Shown here in pieces: positions 57,332 through 64,000 of a stretch of DNA of 64,000 nucleotides; position 1 is the first letter of the stretch; every line of letters begins with the position of its first letter. A model generated the notes under the pieces. It saw only the letters and a program-made list of their open reading frames with translations. It was not told the origin of the DNA and did not search any database. A program made the translations under genes and the position numbers. Origin of the DNA: Rheinheimera sp. (GTDB lineage Bacteria; Pseudomonadota; Gammaproteobacteria; Enterobacterales; Alteromonadaceae); assembly GCA_003543135.1 (NCBI GenBank), contig DPJG01000018.1:186001-250000 (forward strand). Direction: 5' to 3'.

Positions 57332-58624
57332 TCAGTGCCCTGAATGCATATTTACAGGCTGCTCAGACTTTGCTGGCATACTGTTTTCTGTTTTTTCAGG
57401 GTGGCGCATACGTTCCAGCGCGCCCGTAATATTGGCTTCGGAGTCAATGAGGAACAGGCCACTGACCACCACGGTATCACCTTCATTCAGGCCGGAGCCA
57501 ATGCCGGACTGTTGCTGTGATTCATGCAGAACGTGGATCTGTTTCGGCACAAACTGGCCTTCATCATCAACAGTAATCACGCGCTGTTCTTTGCCGGTAT
57601 CGATAACGGCCTGGCTTGGTATCAGCAGCATCTCCTGGCTTTGGGTATTCAGTTTCAGATAGGCATTCATGCCCGGCTTGAGAAACTCATCCTTATTAGA
57701 TACCTGGAGACGGACCTGAAGCGTACGGGTTGTCTGATCCACGCTGGGAAGAATGTTCCATTTTTCGACATGGAATGTTTTATCCGGATAAGCCGGTACC
57801 GAAATTTCAAACTGCGACGTATCTTTCAGCAGATAGGCGATAGATTCCGGCACTGCAGCGCTGATCCAGACCGGGTCCATCCCCTGAATCTGAGCCACCA
57901 CCTTATCTTTCGAAATATTCATGCCGGTGCGCAGGTCAAATGCAGTAATGACACCATCAATAGGTGCTTTAATGGTAAAACGGGTCTGGATTGTGCGGGT
58001 TGAACGCAGCCTTTGAATATCCTCTTCCGGCATACCAGCCAGACGAAGTCGCTCCAGCACCCCTTTTATCTGGGTTGGCGTACCGCCTGTACCGGATAAC
58101 AGCAGGAACTCACTTTGCGCCTCGACCCATTCAGGAATGGTGATATCGATAAGCGGAGTGCCTTTCTTCACATGATCGCCAATCGTCAGGGGATACACTT
58201 TTTCGACGAAACCGTCAGAGCGCGCCTGCACAATGACAAACTGATACTCGTTATAACTGACATTAGCCGGAATTGTCTGAGAATAATTCAGCATTCCTCG
58301 CGTGACTTTTTGCGTTTTTAATCCCAGATTCTGAACCTGGGTTGGATCGATACGGATCCCGCCATTGCTTTTATCGCCACTTTCATCAGCATATTTTGGC
58401 ACCAGGTCCATATCCATAAAGGGAGATTTTCCGGGTTTATCAAATTTGGTATCCGGTTTCATCGGGTCATACCAGAAAAGTACCTTTTTCTCCGGTGCCT
58501 TTTGTTCTGTTTGTACTGTTTTTTGTGATGAGTTTACATACTGCCAGGCAGTAACCGATATCAGCCCTCCTGCTAGGAGGCTGCTGATAATTATTGCAGC
58601 ATATTTTATCTTTAAAGAAGCCAT
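57332..58624 (-). CDS. silB: SilB periplasmic adaptor
   Basis: A 430-residue membrane-fusion protein. N-terminal helix about 7-27; metal-binding stretch [20 protein letters not shown] followed by MDMDLVPKY; then lipoyl, hairpin, barrel and proximal domains. Met residues in the N-terminal part bind Ag/Cu and hand it to SilA. Unlike cusB here it has no fused CusF domain, a separate silF performing that role; its end is MHSGH, His/Met-rich. Sits between silF and silA. Confidence 0.96.
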   Translation of the reverse strand: MASLKIKYAAIIISSLLAGGLISVTAWQYVNSSQKTVQTEQKAPEKKVLFWYDPMKPDTKFDKPGKSPFMDMDLVPKYADESGDKSNGGIRIDPTQVQNLGLKTQKVTRGMLNYSQTIPANVSYNEYQFVIVQARSDGFVEKVYPLTIGDHVKKGTPLIDITIPEWVEAQSEFLLLSGTGGTPTQIKGVLERLRLAGMPEEDIQRLRSTRTIQTRFTIKAPIDGVITAFDLRTGMNISKDKVVAQIQGMDPVWISAAVPESIAYLLKDTSQFEISVPAYPDKTFHVEKWNILPSVDQTTRTLQVRLQVSNKDEFLKPGMNAYLKLNTQSQEMLLIPSQAVIDTGKEQRVITVDDEGQFVPKQIHVLHESQQQSGIGSGLNEGDTVVVSGLFLIDSEANITGALERMRHPEKTENSMPAKSEQPVNMHSGH

Positions 58625-58737
58625 ACAATTTCTCGCTGAAAAATCAAAACACCTGGCATATGCGCCCGATCATTCATTCACAGTAATCCCTTAATGAATG
58701 TTCAGGCGCACTGGATGTATTCGCTCCGGACAGTCAA

Positions 58738-59091
58738 TCAGGATTGCGTCACGTTAATGCTTTTGAGTAAGGAGATATTGCCCTGCTGAATAAACGAGAA
58801 ATCGACATGGTTGCCGGTTTTCAGGGCATTGATAGCGTCGTCTGCATTAACAAAAGTGAAGCGCATGGTCATTGCAGGCCAGCCCACCGCAGGGATTGCT
58901 TCGTGCGAAATGGTGATCTTTTTACTATTCATATCAATGTCTTTAACGACACCGGTGCCCTTGATAACCTGCTGTACCGAAGCATCACTGGCAGCATTCA
59001 TATCGCCATGCTGATGTGTTTCAGCATGAAGACCGGCAGAAAATATGACAGAGAAGGCACCAAATAAAACGGCTTTAAATGAATTACGCAT
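58738..59091 (-). CDS. silF: SilF periplasmic metallochaperone
   Basis: 117 residues: signal peptide ending LHA, a short His/Met segment (ETHQHGDMN), and a CusF domain whose motif HEAIPAVGWPAMTMRF contains all four known ligands (His, Trp, two Met). Carries Ag(I)/Cu(I) to SilB/SilA. Located between silC and silB, as in known sil operons. Confidence 0.96.
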   Translation of the reverse strand: MRNSFKAVLFGAFSVIFSAGLHAETHQHGDMNAASDASVQQVIKGTGVVKDIDMNSKKITISHEAIPAVGWPAMTMRFTFVNADDAINALKTGNHVDFSFIQQGNISLLKSINVTQS

Positions 59092-59119
59092 TTTAAATTT
59101 CCTGATTAATTAAATAAAT

Positions 59120-60505
59120 TTACTCTACCCAACCGCCACCCAGTGCGGTAAACAGATTAATTTCGTTAACCTGCCGGGAATAGGTAAGATCGAGAATGGT
59201 TTGCTGCGTAGCGAAGAGGGAACGTTCTGCATCCAGCACTTCGATGTAACTGACAGCACCACTTGCATACAATCCTCTGGCTCGCTGGAGAGTTATCTGA
59301 AGTGAATCAAGATAACGCTGCTGTGACTCAAGTTGCTGGCTAAGGCTGTCGCGCAGCGCAAACGTGTCGGAAACATCCTTAAAGGCGGACTGAATTTTTT
59401 GTTCGTAATTAACCACCGACTGTTGCTGGCGAATTTCTGCCAGTTTGAGATTGGCTTTGTTCCTGCCGGCATTAAAAACAGGAATGTCAATTTTAGGGAT
59501 AAAATTCCACATTCCGCTTCCTGGCGTGAAGAGACTGGACAGCTCCGTACTGCTTGCGGAAAGGCCACTGGTCAGGGTAATGGACGGGAAAAAGGCCGCC
59601 CGCGCTGCGCCAATATTCGCATCAGCCGCTTTCAGCTGGTATTCCGCCTCCATAATATCCGGTCGCTGCAGCAAAATTTGTGACGACAGGTTTGATGGCA
59701 GTTTAACTGGCGCGATCTCACCGCCTTTCATCCCTTTTTCTGGCGGCAGTGCACGGTACGTTCCCAGCACCAGTTGCAGGGCATTGTTTGCCTGAGCCAG
59801 ATCGCCTTCTCGTTTGGCTATCTCAGCGCGGGTACTTTCGATTTGTCCCCTGGCCTGTTCAAGCGCCAGCACATTCGTACTCCCGGTCACGAGCTGTTGC
59901 TCAACGAAAGCATAGGACTGTTCGTAATTTTTCAGCGTTTCCCGCGCGATACGGAGTTGTTCATACGCCAGTTGCTGGCTGAAATAGCTTTGTGAAACGC
60001 TGGAGACCAGCAGGATATGTACAGCCCGACGGGCTTCTTCGCTGGCAAAGTAGTTCTGGCGATCAGCATCACTCATGTTCTTAAGTTTGCCGAAAAAATC
60101 GAGCTCATAACTGAACTCCAGACCTGCGTCGTACTCCTGTGTGGTCGGCTTGTCACCTTTCAGACCACCGCTGTATGTGATCCCGGATGAGGCATTCAGC
60201 TGGGGATAACGATCTGCATCCGTGACGTTGAACTGGGCCCGGGCCTCTTCAACCTTCAGTGCAGCCATTCTCAAATCACGGTTATTAGTCAGGGCTTCAG
60301 TAATCAGCCGGGTGACCTGGGGATCGACAAAAAAGTTACGCCAGCCCGTATCCTGATAGCCATTCACCGCTGGCGTCAGGCTGTTACGGGACAGTGAAAA
60401 CTGCTGGGGTACCGGTGCTGCCGGACGCTGATATTCAGGCGCCTGAGAGACACAACCAGCCAGAATGAAGATTGTGCTGATGCTGAGTAGTTTTAATTTG
60501 AACAT
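59120..60505 (-). CDS. silC: SilC outer-membrane channel
   Basis: A 461-residue TolC-family lipoprotein: lipobox IFILAGC near residue 18, two OEP repeats with long helices, and the YSRQVNEINLFTALGGGW end typical of CusC. First gene of the leftward silCFBA operon, divergent from silRS over 189 bp containing a CusR-type box. Forms the exit duct for SilBA. Confidence 0.96.
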   Translation of the reverse strand: MFKLKLLSISTIFILAGCVSQAPEYQRPAAPVPQQFSLSRNSLTPAVNGYQDTGWRNFFVDPQVTRLITEALTNNRDLRMAALKVEEARAQFNVTDADRYPQLNASSGITYSGGLKGDKPTTQEYDAGLEFSYELDFFGKLKNMSDADRQNYFASEEARRAVHILLVSSVSQSYFSQQLAYEQLRIARETLKNYEQSYAFVEQQLVTGSTNVLALEQARGQIESTRAEIAKREGDLAQANNALQLVLGTYRALPPEKGMKGGEIAPVKLPSNLSSQILLQRPDIMEAEYQLKAADANIGAARAAFFPSITLTSGLSASSTELSSLFTPGSGMWNFIPKIDIPVFNAGRNKANLKLAEIRQQQSVVNYEQKIQSAFKDVSDTFALRDSLSQQLESQQRYLDSLQITLQRARGLYASGAVSYIEVLDAERSLFATQQTILDLTYSRQVNEINLFTALGGGWVE

Positions 60506-60607
60506 ATTGCTTCTCGTCCAGGCAGACCTGGTAAATGGTTCAAATGAAGTTCAGAGTATTACCAGGGTTACTTTACAGAATGCACTCTGTTTGTCGGGTG
60601 ACAGTAT

Positions 60608-60625
60608 AATGACAATGTTGTCATT
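60608..60625. promoter_or_regulatory. CusR/SilR binding box
   Basis: AATGACAATGTTGTCATT: 8-bp inverted arms around TG, equal to the CusR box known before E. coli cusC, in the silC/silR divergent region. Phosphorylated SilR would bind here and activate silCFBA and probably silRS. Confidence 0.9.
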
Positions 60626-60694
60626 TTTACGGTAATTCGTTGATTACGATCGTGTGCGCAATAGAATGACATTAGCAGCCAGACGGGGAGCAAG

Positions 60695-61375
60695 ATGAAA
60701 ATATTGATCGTCGAAGACGAAATTAAAACAGGTGAATATCTCAGCAAAGGGCTTACAGAGGCAGGGTTCGTAGTGGATCACGCTGATAATGGTCTTACCG
60801 GATATCATCTCGCCATGACAGCCGAGTATGATTTAGTCATTCTGGACATCATGCTGCCTGATGTGAACGGCTGGGATATCATCCGCATGCTGCGCACTGC
60901 CGGAAAGGGTATGCCGGTCTTACTACTGACGGCCCTCGGCACGATCGAACACAGGGTCAAAGGACTGGAACTGGGTGCGGACGATTATCTGGTTAAACCC
61001 TTTGCGTTTGCCGAACTGCTGGCCCGGGTGAGAACCCTTCTGAGGCGGGGAAACACGATGATCACGGAAAGCCAGTTTAGGGTGGCTGATCTCTCGATGG
61101 ATCTCGTATCCAGAAAAGTCAGTCGCGCCGGAAGCCGCATTGTGCTCACCAGTAAAGAGTTCAGCCTGCTGGAATTTTTCATTCGCCATCAGGGCGAGGT
61201 TCTTCCCCGCTCCCTGATTGCCTCTCAGGTCTGGGACATGAATTTTGACAGCGACACTAACGCGATTGATGTCGCCGTAAAGCGACTCCGCGCTAAAATA
61301 GACAACGATTACGGGACAAAGCTGATCCAGACTGTCCGGGGCGTGGGCTATATGCTGGAGGCCCCGGATGCATAG
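60695..61375 (+). CDS. silR: SilR response regulator
   Basis: 226 residues, OmpR family: receiver with [14 protein letters not shown] (Asp near residue 51) and LVKPFAF; winged helix ending GYMLEAPDA. Reads [20 protein letters not shown] in the DNA-binding part. Overlaps silS by 8 bp. GGGGAGCAAG ribosome site before the start. Activates the sil operons on Ag/Cu. Confidence 0.96.
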   Translation: MKILIVEDEIKTGEYLSKGLTEAGFVVDHADNGLTGYHLAMTAEYDLVILDIMLPDVNGWDIIRMLRTAGKGMPVLLLTALGTIEHRVKGLELGADDYLVKPFAFAELLARVRTLLRRGNTMITESQFRVADLSMDLVSRKVSRAGSRIVLTSKEFSLLEFFIRHQGEVLPRSLIASQVWDMNFDSDTNAIDVAVKRLRAKIDNDYGTKLIQTVRGVGYMLEAPDA

Positions 61376-62843
61376 CAAACCTTCCAGGCGCCCTTTCTCA
61401 CTCGCCCTGCGGCTGACCTTTTTTATCAGCCTGTCCACGATACTGGCTTTTATCGCCTTCACCTGGTTTATGCTGCATTCTGTTGAAAATCATTTTGCCG
61501 AGCAGGATGTCAGCGATCTTCAACAAATCAGCACTACCCTGAACCGTATACTGCAGTCCCCGGTGGATCCGGATGAAAAAAAAGTAAGCAAAATAAAGGA
61601 GTCGATTGCCAGCTACCGCAACGTTGCCCTTTTGCTCCTCAATCCCAGGGGGGAAGTGCTCTTTAGTTCAGCGCAGGGGGCGGCACTACACCCGGCCGTG
61701 AATTCAGCAGATTTTAGCGAGCACAGCCGCGCACGGGATGTCTTTCTCTGGACGGTGGAGGATCCTGCGAGACCGATGGATACCGGGTCTGAAATGAAGA
61801 TGGAAACATACCGGATTATCGCCTCCTCTGGCCAGGCGATATTTCAGGGCAAACAGCAGAATTATGTCATGCTGACTGGCCTCTCCATTAATTTTCATCT
61901 CCATTACCTCGATGCGCTGAAAAAAAATCTGATTGCGATCGCCGTCGTGATAAGCCTGCTGATTGTTCTGATCATTCGCATCGCTGTCCGTCAGGGGCAC
62001 CTGCCCCTTCGTAATGTCAGCAATGCCATTAAAAACATCACCTCCGAGAATCTTGATGCGCGGCTGGAACCGACACGCGTTCCCATTGAGCTGGAGCAAC
62101 TGGTTATCTCGTTCAATCATATGATTGGAAAGATTGAGGACGTCTTTACCCGCCAGGCCAATTTCTCTGCCGATATCGCGCATGAGATCAGAACGCCCAT
62201 CACCAATCTGGTGACGCAGACTGAAATCGCACTGAGTCAGGATCGAACCCAGAAGGAACTTGAGGATGTCCTCTACTCCAGTCTTGAAGAGTATAACCGG
62301 ATGACCAAAATGGTCAGCGACATGCTGTTTCTGGCACAGGCGGACAATAACCAGCTTATACCTGACAGGGTCCGTTTTGACCTCAGAGCAGAAGTCATGA
62401 AAGTCTTCGAGTTTTTCGAAGCCTGGGCCGAAGAACGCAATATCACGCTCAAATTTAACGGGATGCCCTGCCTGGTTGAGGGAGATCCACAAATGTTCAG
62501 AAGGGCGATCAATAATCTGTTATCCAATGCCCTGCGTTATACCCCGGAGGGACAGGCAATCACCGTCTCAATAAGAGAGCAAGAGAGCTTTTTTGACCTT
62601 GTGATTGAAAATCCGGGGAAACCAATCCCTGAAGAGCATTTATCAAGGCTGTTTGACCGTTTTTATCGGGTAGATCCGTCCAGACAACGAAAAGGAGAAG
62701 GCAGCGGCATCGGCCTTGCGATTGTGAAGTCCATCGTGGAAGCACATCACGGAAGAGTGCAGGTGGAATCGGACGTACGTTCAACTCGTTTTATCCTATC
62801 CGTGCCCAAACTGGAGAAAATGATTCCGGAGCCCCAACACTGA
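61368..62843 (+). CDS. silS: SilS sensor histidine kinase
   Basis: A 491-residue inner-membrane kinase. Membrane helices about 17-38 and 195-215 flank the periplasmic silver/copper sensor ([15 protein letters not shown] before helix 2, with His ligands). HAMP, phospho-acceptor helix [18 protein letters not shown]-binding boxes [11 protein letters not shown] and [12 protein letters not shown]. Phosphorylates SilR. Overlaps silR. Confidence 0.96.
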   Translation: MHSKPSRRPFSLALRLTFFISLSTILAFIAFTWFMLHSVENHFAEQDVSDLQQISTTLNRILQSPVDPDEKKVSKIKESIASYRNVALLLLNPRGEVLFSSAQGAALHPAVNSADFSEHSRARDVFLWTVEDPARPMDTGSEMKMETYRIIASSGQAIFQGKQQNYVMLTGLSINFHLHYLDALKKNLIAIAVVISLLIVLIIRIAVRQGHLPLRNVSNAIKNITSENLDARLEPTRVPIELEQLVISFNHMIGKIEDVFTRQANFSADIAHEIRTPITNLVTQTEIALSQDRTQKELEDVLYSSLEEYNRMTKMVSDMLFLAQADNNQLIPDRVRFDLRAEVMKVFEFFEAWAEERNITLKFNGMPCLVEGDPQMFRRAINNLLSNALRYTPEGQAITVSIREQESFFDLVIENPGKPIPEEHLSRLFDRFYRVDPSRQRKGEGSGIGLAIVKSIVEAHHGRVQVESDVRSTRFILSVPKLEKMIPEPQH

Positions 62844-62895
62844 GAATAAAGATTTAAATGAAAAAGATGCCATTAGCCTGTCATGCAGCAAATAG

Positions 62896-63048
62896 AAGCC
62901 ATTCGATATAATTAGTGCAACTTATCAGGAAGGCTGGATTGCTTCATCAATACCCGGCGTCAGATTACGCCAGGAAATGAATATCCAGCCAACTCCCGGA
63001 GAAATAAACACTGCCGGACTTGTTTCAGTTATGGAACTGAAAATATAG
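62896..63048 (+). other. Short unidentified coding-like segment between silS and silE
   Basis: A stop-bounded 50-codon frame ends EGWIASSIPGVRLRQEMNIQ plus about 20 residues and TAG. It looks like the C-terminal end of a real protein, but has no start codon or ribosome site. Probably an old remnant inside the sil cassette; I do not recognise it. Confidence 0.3.
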
Positions 63049-63093
63049 GTTGTGCTTCCCCGGACATCACTAATTCAGAAATGGAGAGTTATC

Positions 63094-63207
63094 ATGAAAA
63101 ATATCGTATTAGCATCTTTGCTGGGCTTTAGTTTAATTTCTTCGGCCTGGGCCACTGAAACCGTGAATATCCATGAGCGCGTCAACAATGCACAGGCTCC
63201 TGCCTGA
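63094..63207 (+). pseudogene. silE: silE silver-binding protein, cut after 37 codons
   Basis: MKNIVLASLLGFSLISSAWA (signal peptide) followed by TETVNIHERVNNAQAPA, the authentic start of SilE, preceded by GGAGAG. The IS50 outside end begins at 63204 and supplies TGA. All of the His/Met-rich Ag(I)-binding repeats are gone, so the periplasmic silver sponge is lost while the efflux part stays intact. Confidence 0.95.
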
Positions 63208-63330
63208 CTCTTATACACAAGTAGCGTCCTGAACGGAACCTTTCCCGTTTTCCAGGATCTGATCTTCTATGTGACTCCCAACATAGTAACGATCATGATA
63301 ACTTCTGCTCTTCATCGTGCGGCTGACTGG
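63204..63330 (+). mobile_element. IS50 left-end fragment, 127 bp
   Basis: Perfect IS50 outside end at 63204-63222, then sequence matching 49845-49971 with about two differences, stopping abruptly inside the first dozen transposase codons (after CGGCTGACTGG). Same orientation as the 522-bp copy at 49845, so the two form a direct repeat around the sil module. No inside end and no target duplication are present. Confidence 0.9.
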
Positions 63331-63447
63331 TGTTGTTTCCGCTGCGCTCAACTGTAGATGCATTTGCAACCTGGCTGTACTGCGCTGGTTCACTTTGATC
63401 AGGATCAATCCGAATCGTCGCCCTGTTGCTATGCTTACAATTTCGCC

Positions 63448-64000
63448 ATGCAGCCCTGCTGCAATATCAGGCTGAATCAGCCAGCCGGGGGATCTGTGAT
63501 TAACCAGCACAAACGCAAGTTGCACTACCACTGCAGGAGCACAAAAGGTGCGTTGAGCCTGATTATGCTGATACTGAGTTTTTCCGGCGCCGCCGACAAT
63601 GTGTCCTTTTCAAGTGATATACCTTTATCGTTGACTACAGCAGTGCAAATCGCTGAGCAGAACCGCAACGAAATTACCGCCGCCAGAGCACGCGCCGCCG
63701 CAGCCCACCAGCGACCTGAAGTGGTATCTGCTCCCGAAGATCCGATGTTCCAATGGTCCGTTGATCATTATCCCTACAGCATGATGGACGAGATGGCAAA
63801 GGCCCGTTATGACCGCAGCCTGATGATCGAACAACGTTTTTCCCTGTCAGACATTCGTCAGCACCGCCGCCGCGCCGCTGAAGCGCAAGCCAGCATTGAA
63901 GACTTTTCAACCAACCGCACTATTCTGGATATTCGTTACGAGGCAGCACGTGCTTTTTATATGCTGCTGGAAAGCCGCCGCATGCAGCAGCTGACGCAAC
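63448..64000 (+). CDS. TolC-family outer-membrane channel (CusC/CzcC-like), cut by window end
   Basis: Open from ATG 63448 (or GTG 63496) to the window edge. A hydrophobic signal segment (LSLIMLILSFSGAADN) is followed by LSLTTAVQIAEQNRNEITAA, the first OEP helix, and then DPMFQWSVDHYPYSMMDEMA, which resembles the DPM-x5-DNLP motif of CzcC/CusC channels. It probably begins another metal RND operon beyond the window. The extra 15-30 residues before the signal peptide make the start uncertain. The 118 bp between the IS50 fragment and this gene hold no clear promoter. Confidence 0.8.
   Translation, partial: MQPCCNIRLNQPAGGSVINQHKRKLHYHCRSTKGALSLIMLILSFSGAADNVSFSSDIPLSLTTAVQIAEQNRNEITAARARAAAAHQRPEVVSAPEDPMFQWSVDHYPYSMMDEMAKARYDRSLMIEQRFSLSDIRQHRRRAAEAQASIEDFSTNRTILDIRYEAARAFYMLLESRRMQQLTQ

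Overview
The window looks like a Gammaproteobacterium chromosome, probably a marine or freshwater Alteromonadales/Chromatiales type close to Rheinheimera. That placement is inferred from protein style and gene mix, not from a marker gene. A large metal-resistance island has been inserted, and it runs off the right edge.

Region 1 (1-25.7 kb) is ordinary host chromosome: a propeller-sensor diguanylate cyclase (cut by the window start), a DOPA-dioxygenase-like enzyme, two small membrane proteins, a short-chain dehydrogenase with a 9-bp tandem repeat in its first codons, the radical-SAM protein YgiQ, and a chemoreceptor cotranscribed with a Tsx/OmpK-like channel. After these come a glutamine-rich coiled-coil protein, a UPF0016 manganese exporter behind a yybP-ykoY-type Mn riboswitch, a three-gene RND efflux set (adaptor plus two permeases), a FadL-type channel, and an ECF sigma/anti-sigma-like/DUF4097 operon. 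Good intrinsic terminators separate these units.

Region 2 starts at about 25,952, where thyA is cut so that only its last third remains. From here the DNA is a mosaic of copper genes and wreckage: an orphan BrxR/CapW-type WYL regulator, cueR, the 3' half of copA fused to the first 35 codons of an outer-membrane efflux gene, a DUF411 protein, a Cys/Met-rich periplasmic protein, an AT-rich formyltransferase, and a copB tail. An intact copRS pair follows with an AraC regulator and a sterol-desaturase-like enzyme, then an IS10-group element whose transposase carries one nonsense codon, and merR-like and DUF4143 scraps.

Region 3 (37.8-49.8 kb) holds two leftward copper operons. The first makes a small His-rich protein, a TolC-type lipoprotein, a Tat-exported multicopper oxidase, a CusF-like protein, a CopC fused to a SnoaL-like domain, and CopD. 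The second is a cusCBA efflux operon, damaged by a nonsense codon in cusA and by an insertion at the 5' end of cusC.

Region 4 (49.8-63.3 kb) is the enterobacterial silver/copper (sil) module: M23 peptidase', DUF2933, silP, copG, silABFC, silRS, silE'. It is bracketed by two direct-repeat IS50 (Tn5) derived ends. The left one is a complete 522-bp internally deleted IS50 with perfect outside and inside ends. The right one is a 127-bp fragment that cuts silE after 37 codons. Past it a second CusC/CzcC-type outer-membrane gene begins and leaves the window.

Together the genes give layered handling of Cu and Ag: cytoplasmic export (SilP; CopA is broken), periplasmic oxidation and binding (multicopper oxidase, CopC, CusF/SilF), trans-envelope efflux (SilCBA; CusCBA probably dead), and periplasmic sensing (CopRS, SilRS) beside cytoplasmic sensing (CueR). 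The most interesting items are the miniature IS50 and its bracketing of sil, the thyA breakpoint with its orphan WYL regulator, the Mn riboswitch, the coaxial nested operator before copR, and the unusual CopC fusion and Trp-less CusF protein.
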